A stretch of DNA of 64,000 bases from Paratinospora sagittata (lineage: Eukaryota > Streptophyta > Magnoliopsida > Ranunculales > Menispermaceae). The notes under the pieces were generated by a model. The model saw nothing but the letters and a program-made list of their open reading frames with translations, did not search any database and had not been told where the DNA came from. The DNA is taken from assembly GCA_035771175.1 (NCBI GenBank), contig CM069592.1, positions 37,712,198 to 37,776,197 on the forward strand. Reading direction: 5' to 3'. Of the stretch, positions 36,869-48,267 are shown piece after piece. The translations under genes were made by a program, and so were the position numbers. Each line of letters begins with the position of its first letter. Position 1 is the first letter of the stretch.

Positions 36869-39800
36869 TCAAATTGGAATCCCAAAAGACTTGTTCAACT
36901 TCTCTACTTCCAAGTAAACAGCAGAGTAAGGGAGGAATTCTGAGAAATAGCTTTTGCTCAAATCATTGATTGCAACAGCAAGTTTTGGAATCTCCAAGAT
37001 CTCTTCATGGGATAGACTCCGGACGAATCGAGCGGGGTTTCCAGCCCATAGTTCACCACTTGGAATCCTCCTTCCTGGCGGTAGTACAGAACCGGCTTCG
37101 AGGATGGAGTGGGTCTCCACCAATGAGCCTTCCATAAGGATGGAGTGTTGCCCTATGATGCATTCTGGCTCAATTGTGCATGATCTAAAAAGACTGTAAG
37201 CACCAACCGTCACGAACCTTTCAATGGATGTCTCGGCTGGCAGACCTGACACAAGCAGAAGCAAGTTGCTTGTGAAGATAACTGAAAAGTCTTTGGTGCA
37301 AAGCATATTGATTGATGACATGATAAAGATCAAAAAAGACTAAAAATAATGGAAGAGACTGCATGATAGAACTTTTAGAAAATTAACCCATGTACTAGCA
37401 AAATAAAGTACTAGGTCCACAACAACAGAACCCATCAGAAAGAAGGAAAAAAAGCCTAATCCACAAAAAAAAAAAAAACAGTGGATGTGTTTACGGAAAT
37501 ATAATCACATTGCAATTTGTCCTAGAAGCTAGGTCTTGAGCAACCAATTTACGTCGATGAAAATTTAAACAGAGCTCCAATTTAGGTCGGGCATTGATGT
37601 GGATCATGATAAGACCCATGTACTGCAAAAAAATATACACAAATAATAGATGTCGGCTTCATTGAGTATTCCTTTGTTGGTTACTTGGAGTATTTGGGAC
37701 TTATCCATTCATTTTTCGTTTGGTGCTCATAAACATTAAAAAGGTCTGTTAACTTTAACATTAAATTGAATTAAAGTCGTCAGTTTGCTATGCAATATTG
37801 GCAAATGAATCCAACAGAACTTAGAGAGCTTACAAGAGGATCCCATAACCTAGTATACAGAAATGGAACACAAAAATGAAAGAGAATACATCCGAGATAT
37901 CATAAGAAATAATTAATGGATCAATGCTTTAGTTTGTGATAGCTTTCCTAAAGTATGGCCAATTATCTAGATTGATAGGAGAAACTATTGTGACTGACGA
38001 ACAATTGGTGGAAAATCACAAAAGTTATTGTTAAGCACTGGGTTCATCTACATTTTGATGTTGATGACACTTTAAAAGAAGCTTATTTCAAAGTCTTAAC
38101 ATTGAGAACTTCCATGAGTGTCCTAGTCAAAGATGAGTGACTTCTCAAGCCATAGGAGCCTCAATAGTATCAACAGCTAGGTTGTGTCAAACATTAAGTT
38201 TAGTGGCCATGTTCAGCTTGATTAAGTTCCTTCTTGTGCTAGTAACAATTTAGTTAGGGAACTAATGCCAATAGGAGGAATGAGTCCTCTTTCACCAGTT
38301 ATTGGGAGGGTGGTTTAGTTTTTGAGTATCATTACTATCATGTTAAGGGTTGATATAACTAACCAACGGTGGATTGGTTCAGCGATTGGGTGCAAGCGCA
38401 CCTACCCCGAAGGTCTCGAGTTCGAGTCACCCCCCACCACTTGTTGGCCAATGGCGTCCTTCAGTGTTTGTGGCTGTGATCTAAAAGGATTAGGGGGGGA
38501 CGCAAGTCCCCGATACCCGTTGACCTCAAAAAAAAAAAAAGATATAACTTGTTGCATCTTAGAAAACTAATCAAACTTATGCAAGGAATTGAACAAAGAT
38601 TGAGGATGTGCTTATACTAGTGATATTGGGTCAAGTGGAATAATCATCTTATTTTGGTGCCACTTGGATTATAGAAGAGTACAGTCATTCTGATCCAGGT
38701 TCTTGGATCAAGCAATATAATTATATCTCATCAGAGTCAAGTTCTTCCAAGCCTAGGAGAATTGTTGTGGCTGTTATTGAATTCATACATTGCACTATCT
38801 AATTCCACAATATTTATGGAGTAGGTACATATCATAGATAATGTAGCTTTGTTAGAATTTCTTTCGTTAGTTATGTGTAACTTATCTTCTTTTTTTCTTC
38901 TTTTAATGCTTACAAACATCATATGATAGACGAGATAGTAGAATTTGGAAAATTTGACCTTAAAACTGAATTAAGCTAATCACATACTCTTTTATTCCTT
39001 TTTCAAATACTTCTAGTCTGTTTTTATTTATTTATTTTTCATTGTGGAAACAAACCAAGCTTGAATCCCCCAGGCCACCCTATGAACCTAAGCCCAATAC
39101 ATTTGCACGTTCACATAAATAACCAATTTTGCTGTCCTTTGTTTATTCCTTCCACATTCACATAATTTTTGCCCCTACTCAATGTACATGTTTTCATCTC
39201 TCTTCTTCCTACGTTTGTCCATGTCATTTATGGCTTTACATTGACATTTTAGATAATTTAGCTACAACAAATAATTGCTCATTATCATTATCATGGTTCA
39301 AGTTGTTTCAAAATTTCAAATGACTTATTTCATTTCAGATTATTCTTAACTAGGTGAATTGAAACCAGATGCCATGCAACTTACTAAAACTCTTCCAAGG
39401 TGTCTTCCCAAAAGCGAATAACTCATTGAAGGCATCTCTTTCAATACAAATATGGGGAAAGTAATCTATACACGGTTTGCAATTTGATACAGTCCAAGCC
39501 AAAACAACAAAAGCATCTATATGATAATGATACAGAAACCTTATGCCTGTATCATTAAGATCATAACATTCCACAAAGCTCAGCAACCAATGTCAACGAC
39601 AGTCCCCTCCATGATGGTTCTCACTCAAGTCAAGGTTCCCTTGTTGTTGACACTCTCTCTATAATCCCATGTAGCCTTTCTATAATAATTACCACTCTGG
39701 TCTAGGTAAAGTTTTTTTTTTTTTTTTTTCTACAATAATACTTGGGAAACACACAATGGGCACTCACTTTTGACACTATGCCAATTTTGTGTTCCTGGAC

Positions 39801-40608
39801 CGACTTGAATCAGGCACTAGGCAATCCAACAACACCCAATGGGAATAGAGTCAAAAGTGAGTGCCCATTGTGTGTTTCTGTAGCAGTGCCATTTTTTCTT
39901 TTCTAGGGCCTCAAACCTTCAAGTATCCTGTATACAAGTTCTCTGCTTCAAAGTTCAAAACACAAACCCTGGATATGGGTTTATACAATTAATATGACCC
40001 AATAAAGCTTAATTAGTCTCAAATTCTACTGTTTCTTAAGAGATGTGCAAGAAAATTCTACAACTACCCATAAATGTCAAAACTTTGAAACAAAATTCCA
40101 AATCCCTAACCAACCAACAAAAACATCAATCCAAATTCCACAATTACAACACAAATATAACTAAAAAACAACGTTCAAAATCTCAAAAAATCCAAACCAT
40201 AACAACCAAAATGAAAAAAACAAAAAATTAAAAACCCTAACCCTAACCTGTAGGAGCGGACCAAGCGGCATGAAGAACGCAGCGCTCCTGCACATTGGAG
40301 CAGAACCCGATGGTGATCTTGTTGAGATCGCCGCGAAGAACCGATCCGCTCCACACCGACGATCCATCGTTGACGGCGACTTGTCCAGCGAGAACGACGT
40401 TCGGCGCCACGTAGGCGTCGACGGCGATCTTCGGAACCCATTGCCCTAACGGTATGATCTTCCTCTGCCCTCTGTAATCCCATTTCACTCGATCGTTACC
40501 ATTGGATATAGCTGCTACTTTGGCTTCTGTTGAGAGAGATCGAGAGAGATTAGGGTTTGATAGTACACATTTTAGGGTTCTTCTTGATAAGCTTGTTAGA
40601 GTCGCCAT
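36869..40608 (-). CDS. GAMMACAL2: Gamma carbonic anhydrase-like protein, mitochondrial (complex I), two exons
   Basis: Exon 1 (40608-40248) and exon 2 (37245-36869) join in phase (G|GT of SAPTGL) to 245 codons plus stop, close to the known size. The first ~30 residues (Ser, Arg and Leu rich, with LSRSLSTEA) look like a mitochondrial presequence. RVKWDYRGQRKIIPLGQWVPK and the following VAPNVVLAGQV open a left-handed beta-helix hexapeptide domain; exon 2 carries IEPECIIGQHSILMEG and PPGRRIPSGELWAGNPARFVR. Only one of the zinc-binding histidines of active gamma-CAs remains (H113); the other two positions are Ala136 and Arg141 (VGAYSLFRSC against VGHSAVLHGC), which marks the CAL subtype. In plants these form the matrix-facing CA/CAL domain of respiratory complex I and are needed for its assembly. 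The 3.0-kb intron holds a SINE and a hairpin MITE. CAL1 versus CAL2 cannot be decided here. Confidence 0.93.
38361..38540 (+). mobile_element. SINE in the gamma-CAL intron
   Basis: Direct repeats gatataact lie at 38352-38360 and 38541-38549. The insert begins aaccaacggtggattggttcagcgattgggtgc (A-box-like), has cgagttcgagtcacc (B-box-like, close to a tRNA T arm), and ends in a poly-A tail after cccgttgacctc. It is inserted antisense to the host gene. Confidence 0.85.
39746..39878. mobile_element. Short MITE or hairpin with perfect 29-bp inverted repeats
   Basis: The left arm starting gaaacacacaatgggcac (39746-39774) and the right arm ending gtgcccattgtgtgtttc (39850-39878) are exact complements over 29 bp, enclosing about 75 bp. 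It lies in the gamma-CAL intron near exon 1. The perfect arms imply a young element or selection for a fold-back. No clear TSD is seen; ctaca occurs just outside both ends. Confidence 0.8.
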
Positions 40609-42636
40609 TTTTTTTTCTAAAGCTTTTGTTGGTCTCTGTGAATCAGAGGAAGTGAAGAACAGAGAAAGGTGCGTTTTTCAGGTGGGTTTTTTAACGACGA
40701 TATATTCCGGGTTTTCAGACCAGGCCCACTATCCGGGTTTTAAATCCAGCCCACGAGATTGATTCTTATATTTTGGGCCTTTAGGTCCAAAAATTTTAAT
40801 GATTTTCTACCGGAAAAAATAAGGCCCATTTGATATAGAATTGTAAATTATTCGTTGGAAAAGAGCTTATTGAGTTTAGTCTGAGTAATGTGAAGAATTG
40901 AGACCTATTTGTTAACTCTATTTAACTACTCTTTTTTTTTGGTTTCCCACTAGGTATCCATGCCTTTGAGGGAGATTAATCCGCATTCGAGTACTACAGG
41001 GGCATTGAGCGGCTCTTCTCAAGTGAAATCGACTAAGGTGAGCATGAGTTTCGATCTTGTGACCTCCACCTTTAGCACAAACTAATCATCTATGCTGCAC
41101 CACGTTAGATCTCTTTAACTTTACTTTTTTTAAAAAATGAACCTCAAAATGTAGTAGAGTTTTATAAGCTCTAATACAATAAGTTAAAAGTTTTTTTGTT
41201 TATTTTTGTAGAGGATATATCTCTGCTTCAATTAGAGGTAGAAAACTAAAAGTATTTACTATAAATGTTGAAATTAGAGTTTAAGATTTAGGGTTTAGTG
41301 GCTCTACGTCGTCCCAAAGCCTACTACATGGAAGTAATTGTCAGCCTATTCGACTGATTATCTTACAATACCACGTTCAAGATTTCACACCTAAAACGGG
41401 TATTACTAAACTTCCTCCTTTCCCACATGATATAAGAATTTCCAAAGTATTTTTTTATTTTTAAAAATAAATGTTCATTTAATAAGTGTTTGGTTGAGTT
41501 GAATTTAAAAATTCAAAAAACCTTTTTGAGCTAAAATTCGTGTTTGGCTGAATTGAATGTTTTGTTTTTGAATGCTAATTAAACCGAATTAAGGAGGCCT
41601 TAATTCCTTGTTCTTAATTTATATTGAAGAACCAACATGAATATTTAAAATCTTAAGAATGGCATGTATGGTGTAAGTTCAAACATTGAGTATAAATTAA
41701 TGATAATTACATTTTAGGGTATAAATAGTAAGATTGGTATTTAAAAAATGACCGTGTGTAATCATAAATTCCTCATACTTTTACATGTATCTTTGCTTAT
41801 CTCTACATCAGAATCATCTGGAGAAATTCTATCTTTTATAGCATCAAGTGCCCGGAATATATATGTTAGAAAAACATGATGCAACACGCATGACAAATAG
41901 GAATTCATAGAGGATATATAATTAAGATGGCTTGGAGATTAACTCATATTATTATATGGATCATGATTCATGACCATTAATGTTGCCACGTATATCCTCA
42001 TATATATTCTCTCTTTTTTCTTTTTCTTTTTTTTTTAATAAGTTTTTTGTTTACACTAATATATATTCTTTCACAGACCATATTCAGTTTCTATAGGATT
42101 AATCTTTGATCCTTCTATGTTTAATAATGAGACGTTTTGAAAAGACCCTATACTAATAATTTATTTGTTCTACCACTGTAGAAAAACATGAATCTTCAGA
42201 TATTTTTCCCAAATTAAACCTACTGGCCCTAACTACACCTAATGTGAGTGAAAGCGGTTCCGTGTGGTCAGGCGATTCGACATACCTTACGATTTTGTAT
42301 AAATAGTCAATTAGAATCAAGAAAATATCTATCTATCTATATATATAAGGAATTATCTAATTTAGTTCCCAAATCTACCAAATCCTCCAAAGCTCTTAAA
42401 AAAGGGTAGATAGGAATATTTCTTTAGAGATCATTTTGGTTATAGATTATTAATGGTGAAGGCCCACTTCCCATCCTCAAATTTCATGCTTATCTCCATT
42501 AATTAATAATGCAAGCACTTTGCACTATATATAAATATTCTATTCTGCCCAGTAATTAAAGCAACAAGTACTAAGCTCATCATCTCATCGATCTGTTACT
42601 GATCAAGAACAGCTAGAATTAATAGTTGAATAATTA
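40609..42636. other. Intergenic region upstream of two divergent genes
   Basis: The left part should contain the gamma-CAL promoter, the right part that of the small protein gene at 42637. Near 40930-41400 are phrases such as ccatgcctttgagggagattaatccgcattcgagtactac and ggctctacgtcgtcccaaag that look like decayed retroposon material, with no boundaries visible. No gene is recognised. Confidence 0.4.
42526..42536 (+). promoter_or_regulatory. Probable TATA box of the 42637 gene
   Basis: TATATATAAAT lies about 100 bp before the ATG in a sequence of otherwise mixed composition, giving a predicted 5' UTR of about 75 nt. The match to the plant TATATAAA consensus is strong. Confidence 0.5.
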
Positions 42637-42969
42637 ATGGAGTCCAAACACAAGCGCAGAGGGTTCATCAAGGGAATGCCAAAGCCTGCAGATTTCTTCA
42701 TGAATCAAAACAGCAAGGTTAATAAGGCCACAAGTCCACCTTATTCTAGTGCTTCTTCTGGTTTTCTTGTTAAGGAGCAGAAGCTTGAACTAATTTCATC
42801 TTCTCAAGCTGGCCGCGATTTGATCGATGATGAAGATGACAACTACTTATACAGTACTAGCGATGAAACCGTAGATGTGAAAGCCGCAACTTACATCTCT
42901 TATGTTCAGGAGCGATTCAAGCTCGAACAGTTTGATTCGGATCGAAGGAAGATTCAGAACGTTCACTAG
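42637..42969 (+). CDS. Small unknown plant protein, 110 aa, one exon
   Basis: The frame starts MESKHKRRGFIKGMPKPADFF. It has a basic N-terminus, a Ser-rich middle, an acidic patch (DLIDDEDDNYLYSTSDE, about residues 62-78) and a charged C-terminal segment, VDVKAATYISYVQERFKLEQ, predicted helical. The C-terminal segment resembles short conserved motifs of plant proteins of unknown function; I cannot name the family. It has no signal peptide or membrane segment. Its codon use, start context (taATGGAG) and a good TATA box 100 bp upstream support a real gene. Upstream, light-independent regulatory motifs cannot be judged. Confidence 0.7.
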   Translation: MESKHKRRGFIKGMPKPADFFMNQNSKVNKATSPPYSSASSGFLVKEQKLELISSSQAGRDLIDDEDDNYLYSTSDETVDVKAATYISYVQERFKLEQFDSDRRKIQNVH

Positions 42970-43450
42970 CAACCACGATATTTCTATTGCCATATTTTAT
43001 TATATTACAAGCACATGAACATAATCTGCTAGTACGTAGTTGCAGTAGATTTCATGTGAATTATACTTGAATAAGTTCTGTTATATACAAAAGAAATAAA
43101 TATAGATTGTTGTAAATGCAAGCCAGCTTTTTCCCTGTAAAGTGATATTCCAGCATAAAGAGCACCTGCTTTTCCCTCAAAAGTTTGAAAAGCTAAAGTA
43201 ATAATAATAATATTGTAAGGGTTTTCTGCGCATCATGATTTACATTTCCTTATAACATACATGCACGCATTTAAATTTAAAGCTAGAAACTAGATAGAAT
43301 GCATGTTTCATAACACTTTAGGGCACTCAGTACTGTTATTTACATATAACCTACATATATATATATTTATATTTGCACAACAACAATTTATATAAAATAT
43401 ATAGCAAATCCCATATGGGTTGAGTTTTTTTCAAGTTCATATTTTCAACA
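42970..43450. other. Intergenic region between convergent genes
   Basis: Holds the 3' UTRs of the small protein gene and the MADS gene. AT-rich, no other feature seen. Confidence 0.5.
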
Positions 43451-46400
43451 CTAGCTAGAGGTAGCATCATTCATGATATGAGCAAACCTGCAAAACAATC
43501 AACAATTAATAAGTCATATTCCAAGCTACAGCCTTTAATCAGTTTATCCAAAGTATAAGTAATTGTGTGATTTGTTACCTTTGAAATGTATTAGATGAAT
43601 CGCCGGCTCGTAAACTTATCATCGGATTAATCTCTATCTCTGCCTCATTTAGCTTTACCTCACAGAAGAAAATACAGTTTGATCATCTTCAATATATATA
43701 TATATATACTTAATTTATTTCAATAGCTTTGAGAATCCCTCAAAACTTTCATTCACATGGGGGATATATGCTCCTTAATTAAGTCATCGATCTACAAATT
43801 TATAATGCTTGGAATAATTAATTATTATAAGACAAATATATATAATGGTTGCTTTATTCCATTTTTTTGATTAGTATATGTATAGGATCATTGTTTTTAT
43901 TTATAAAAATATTCTAGTAGTGAAAGATGCTATCCCAACATATACAAATTGAATGAATAATATCTTTAATAGGGACTTCTTACCCTTCTTTGGAGATGAG
44001 CATTCTCGTCTTGCAAAGCTCTTTGCTGCTTTTATTTCAGAGACAATAAATTAGTTATACTGGACATTAGATGAATTGCCAATAAAATTAAGAAGCAACA
44101 TCAATGAAGCTAAAATTGTTTTTAATTTCCTTTTGATGCAAAATCAAAAGAAAAACCAAATATTACAGTAAAGACCTTAATAAAGAGTATTTTTAAGATT
44201 GTATTATATGTTTTATTATTTTCTCATAAACTTTTTTTTATTAAAAATAAATAAATGTGCACATAGTGGCTGATTATTTAGTTTGTTTTGCTAATTTTAG
44301 TTAAGATTAAAGAATTCTTATTGGGAATATTAATTATTTTCTAATTTAAGAAATGTTATTTTAGTATAAATGAAATAGAATTTAGACTAAAATTCTGTAA
44401 GTGAGATAAGATTTGTAAGTTCATTGTCTTACAACAGTGAGATAAGATTTGTAAGTTCATTGAAATTCTGTAAGCACGTGACTGACAAATGAACAAAAGT
44501 TTGAGAGGTTGGAAACCTTTACATTTACAAAGGAGGAGTGCTAAAGGAGGAGTGCTAAAACGATCCAAGATATATACCCAAATTTATTCCAAGCTGATGT
44601 AGCAATACACCACATCATCAAAGAAAAAAAAAAGAAGCACTCTCAAATCACCATACGCCACATCAGCATGAATATAATTTTGAATATAATTTTTTTGGTC
44701 GTAAAAGTATTTCTCTTTTTGAAAATAGTGTGGCAATGGAAAAATATATATTAAAAGAAATTTGGGAGTAGGACCTCACCTTCTTCTTCAAGAAGTTGAT
44801 ATGCTCCAAAATCATACGCCTCTGTCCCACAGAATAATAAAGCATGATTGATTTATATTTTTCACCATAAAAGAGTATACATTTAATTAACAGTTAGTTT
44901 CTATATTTATCAATCAAATTAATAATGATCAAATAAGGTTTATTAAAATGTAAATTAATCATATAACCTTCCTAGAGCGAATGCGTTCAACTCCGGTCTT
45001 CATTTGACGCTCCAGTTGCTTTAGCTCTTTCATACCCAACGAGGGCAAATCTTCTCCAGCAAAGTGCCTTAAAGAAAGTGACCATAGCAAGAAAATTAAA
45101 ACAAACCAATTATACACACACACATATACATATATAAACAAACTAGTTAATTAGTTATACTATATAAAAATATGAGAAATATTAATCTAACTGCAAAAAA
45201 AAATACAATTACACATTCATTTTTATTGGATATGTATGTTATACACATCTCGAGGTGTGTAATAAATTATCCAATAAATATAAATGTGTTGCAGTTCTTT
45301 GTAGTTAGATTAACATTTTCTACCCAAAGTCGGGTAACCTCGTTGGATGAAGGGCGAGGTCTCAATTTCGAGTTAGAGTACATGTCCACACTTATCCGTC
45401 CACTTTAGGGAGGGACGCCCAACAACCTCTGCAATTTCTGACTTTGAAATAGTCTCGTCCCGACAAACATGGGGTTATAGACCCAAAAAAAAAAAACAAA
45501 AGATTACCATTCCCCTAAAAATATATATCTCATAAATCGGAAAAGTCAGGATTTGTATAAGAAGTTTATGTGCATGCATGATATAATTAAATACATGCAT
45601 CATCATCATTGAGTCCAGCACTAAGTTGATTTTAATTGATGAGAAATTCATTCAGGGTGGGTACATATGGTGACGGGGCGCATGATTAATTGATGAGATT
45701 TAATTTAAGATTGCTTGAAATAATCACTTCAGGTGGGTCAAGCTTAATTATGATTGAAATAGGCTGGTGGTCTGGTCAACAGCGTTCTTATCCCATGGTG
45801 GGGTTTCTCCATATCTGATGTAGTTCCTCTAATTTCTAAATTAATTAAGCATTTAGTAATTAATTAGTTATTATAATTCCTTACTTTGGATGCTAATCAC
45901 ACTGCCACATGTGCGATCCATTATAGAGGTGGGAAAGAATGATTTGAAGCAATAATTACAATTATATACGATGTGTAAGTTGATCAATTCAAACTTCTCA
46001 AATAGTAGAATAATAGCTCGTGAGTTCTAAGTAATGAAAAATATTAGTAATTCATCTTAAAAAATTAAGGGCATGCTTAGTTTATGATTCTGATGTATAT
46101 CTAAAAAAAATCAAAACATACAAAACACATCAATTAGTCAAATCTAAAAACAGTTTTCAATTGATTTAAAAAACATTTTTCACTTCAAAAAATGTTTTCA
46201 AAATTTGAATTCTCTTTCTAAATTGAATCCCTAAACAAAAAATCTCAATGCTTACTTATTTGATTCCTCCAACTTTTCAACTGTCTTCTTTAAATCATCA
46301 ATCTCTGTCCTCCAGAACTGCAGCAAAAATTAAAGGATACCATGCAAAACTTATTTGAGTACATGCATGTAGATACATATAATAAGAATATGTAATAATT

Positions 46401-48267
46401 AAATTAAGTTTCTTACGCCTTATTAAGAATTTTCATATCATAGGGTTTCTATTTAATTTAAAGGTCTGAATAAACAAAATTTAGGATGATAGAATAGACT
46501 TGAGAAGTTGTCTTAATTGTTTATAGCAATAAATTGACAATTTAATCAAAATATTTGTGAAGAATTAATAAAGGGTCTTTGCTATGACAAAAATTTTCAA
46601 TTATAAAGTTGCATTATATGCGTCTTCTTCAAACTCAATTTGAAAAAGTCATATGCATGTCATTCAAGAAGAGTCTCAACTGCACTTTATATAATAATAT
46701 GAAAAATATAATAGTAATGTTATATATACGTTGAGTGTCAACACCATTTTTTGACGTATATTCAACTTCCTTTGAATGTTTTGGAGATGCGCGTGTATTT
46801 GAATATTGTGAAATACATGCGCATCTCCAAAATATTCAAGAGAATTGGGTGCTAACGTTGAAAAATAGTGTTAACAATTAACGTGTATAAAACATTTTTC
46901 TTAATATAATTATATATGCTAATATTAATCAAATCATAAATGTGATCAACAACAAATTAATTAAAGCCAGTTGATCAAATCTGATCTATACATGGAAAAT
47001 AAAATAATAAAAATAATATTTAAGTAGGGGGATAAATCCTTATTTTTTTTAACTATTTGAAGTTGACTTAATTAATCATTTGCAAAGGATAGTTATTATT
47101 TACAAAAAAAAAAAAAAAAATGTTCTTCATGTACCTAAAGGTTATGACCTTTACTAAATCAAGTACACTTCCCTGAAATTAATTTTAGAATTAATATTTT
47201 CTTTTATCCAGACATGATCACCATTATATTCGAAATTTTATATAGTACTGGCAACATGTGATATATACAAAATATGACTAAGTACTACATGTATTTAAGA
47301 CTTTGTTAATTTATACTTTATTCATATATAACTTACAGTGAGGGAAAAAAAAAGAAAACATCTATAAATGGAGGATTCAAGTTAAAATATAGAATGTATG
47401 AGATGAATATAGGGCATTTAATACACAAGAAATGATGGATTAGTTTAGTAGAAAAAAATTGTTTTTATAATATATAGACAAAACTTTAAGAAAAAAATAT
47501 AAACATCTTTTTCTCATCTTTACTTGACAAGATTGACTTGCCTTCCTCAATTAAAAGATCTTGGATCTTATAAAATAAACCTGCCACTTAGGTGACTGCT
47601 TCACTCCTAGCTCCCTTTATATCACATGACCCACTTAATATATATATATATATAATTTATGTATATAATGGTGTTCAGTCTAATCTTTTCTAATTATGTA
47701 TTAATTTCCAAGATCAACTATCATATCATCTATGATATAATTTAGTAAAAAAATTTATATAACCATTTGATAAACTAAATAAACTAATCAAGTAATTAGT
47801 TAAAAAGGGCACTGTATATATATATATATATACTAATTAATTTTTTCAAGAATTAATAATCCCACAGTTCTTACCTCTGCTGTTCTTGCAGGCTGATTGA
47901 AAGATTCAGGAAGCCCAACTGCACTGCGATACCTTGCTATAGTTCTATATATACTGCACAAGTAATTAAATAAAAATTCTCAGAATGATATTCATCAAAC
48001 TTACTAAACTTAATAAATTAATGATATATATTAGATGGAAATTAAAGGAAATTAATTAAGAAATTAAGAATATATATATACGAACTCGTGACTAGCAAAC
48101 TGGAAGGACTTGCCACTGGCAGAGAAGATAATAGCAGTAACTTCAGCGTCACAGAGAACAGATAGCTCATAAGCTTTCTTGAAAAGCCCATTGCGTCTCT
48201 TAGAGAAGGTGACTTGCCTGCTTGTTGGGTTCTCTATTCTCTTCAGCTCTACCTTTCCTCTTCCCAT
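43451..48267 (-). CDS. TM8: MIKC-type MADS-box transcription factor, TM8-like, eight exons
   Basis: Exons, minus strand order: 48267-48086, 47953-47875, 46317-46256, 45067-44968, 44821-44780, 44025-43984, 43658-43579, 43487-43451. They join in phase to 207 codons plus stop. The internal sizes 79, 62, 100, 42 and 42 nt are the classic MIKC pattern. The MADS domain is residues 1-60 ([22 protein letters not shown] then [21 protein letters not shown]), with Phe where Leu is usual in GLFKKA. Residues 61-88 are the I region ([13 protein letters not shown]). The K domain follows, with [42 protein letters not shown] and [13 protein letters not shown]. The C-terminus is short and ends MNDATSS. The FASHD-RTIARYR-VGLP and [20 protein letters not shown] phrases fit the TM8 clade from memory; AGL12- or SVP-like is less likely. 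Two MITEs, a SINE and a third MITE lie in its introns. Confidence 0.85.
44530..44720. mobile_element. MITE in MADS intron 5
   Basis: The left half (caagctgatgtagcaatacaccacatc) and right half (caccatacgccacatcagcatg) are imperfect inverted repeats. The element shares order and sequence with 30264-30443. Immediately before it, gaggagtgctaaa is duplicated in tandem, and a 27-bp unit (gtgagataagatttgtaagttcattg) is duplicated at about 44400-44462. Confidence 0.55.
45176..45320. mobile_element. Palindromic MITE, 145 bp, in MADS intron 3
   Basis: The left end gaaatattaatctaactgcaaa and right end tttgtagttagattaacattttc are inverted repeats, and the interior continues complementary around ttggatatgtatgttatacacatctcgaggtgtgtaataaattatccaataaat. 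Related sequence lies at about 28110-28250 and 28500-28555. Confidence 0.65.
45318..45500 (+). mobile_element. SINE inserted at the end of a MITE, MADS intron 3
   Basis: Flanks are agattaacatt (45307-45317) and agattaccatt (45501-45511), a TSD with one mismatch. The body has tcaatttcgagttagag (B-box-like), then tttgaaatagtctcgtcccgac, and ends acccaaaaaaaaaaaa. The TSD lies within the terminal repeat of the adjacent MITE, so the SINE came later. Confidence 0.65.
46713..46904. mobile_element. Palindromic MITE, copy 2, in MADS intron 2
   Basis: It begins gtaatgttatatatacgttgagtgtcaac and ends cgtgtataaaacatttttctta; the central part tttggagatgcgcgtgtatttgaatattgtgaaatacatgcgcatctccaaa forms a near-perfect hairpin. 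It is the same family as 18776-18948. Confidence 0.65.

Noticed and set aside
38361..38540. Possible tRNA gene because of a tRNA-like B box
   Set aside because: No cloverleaf could be drawn; TSD and poly-A identify a SINE.
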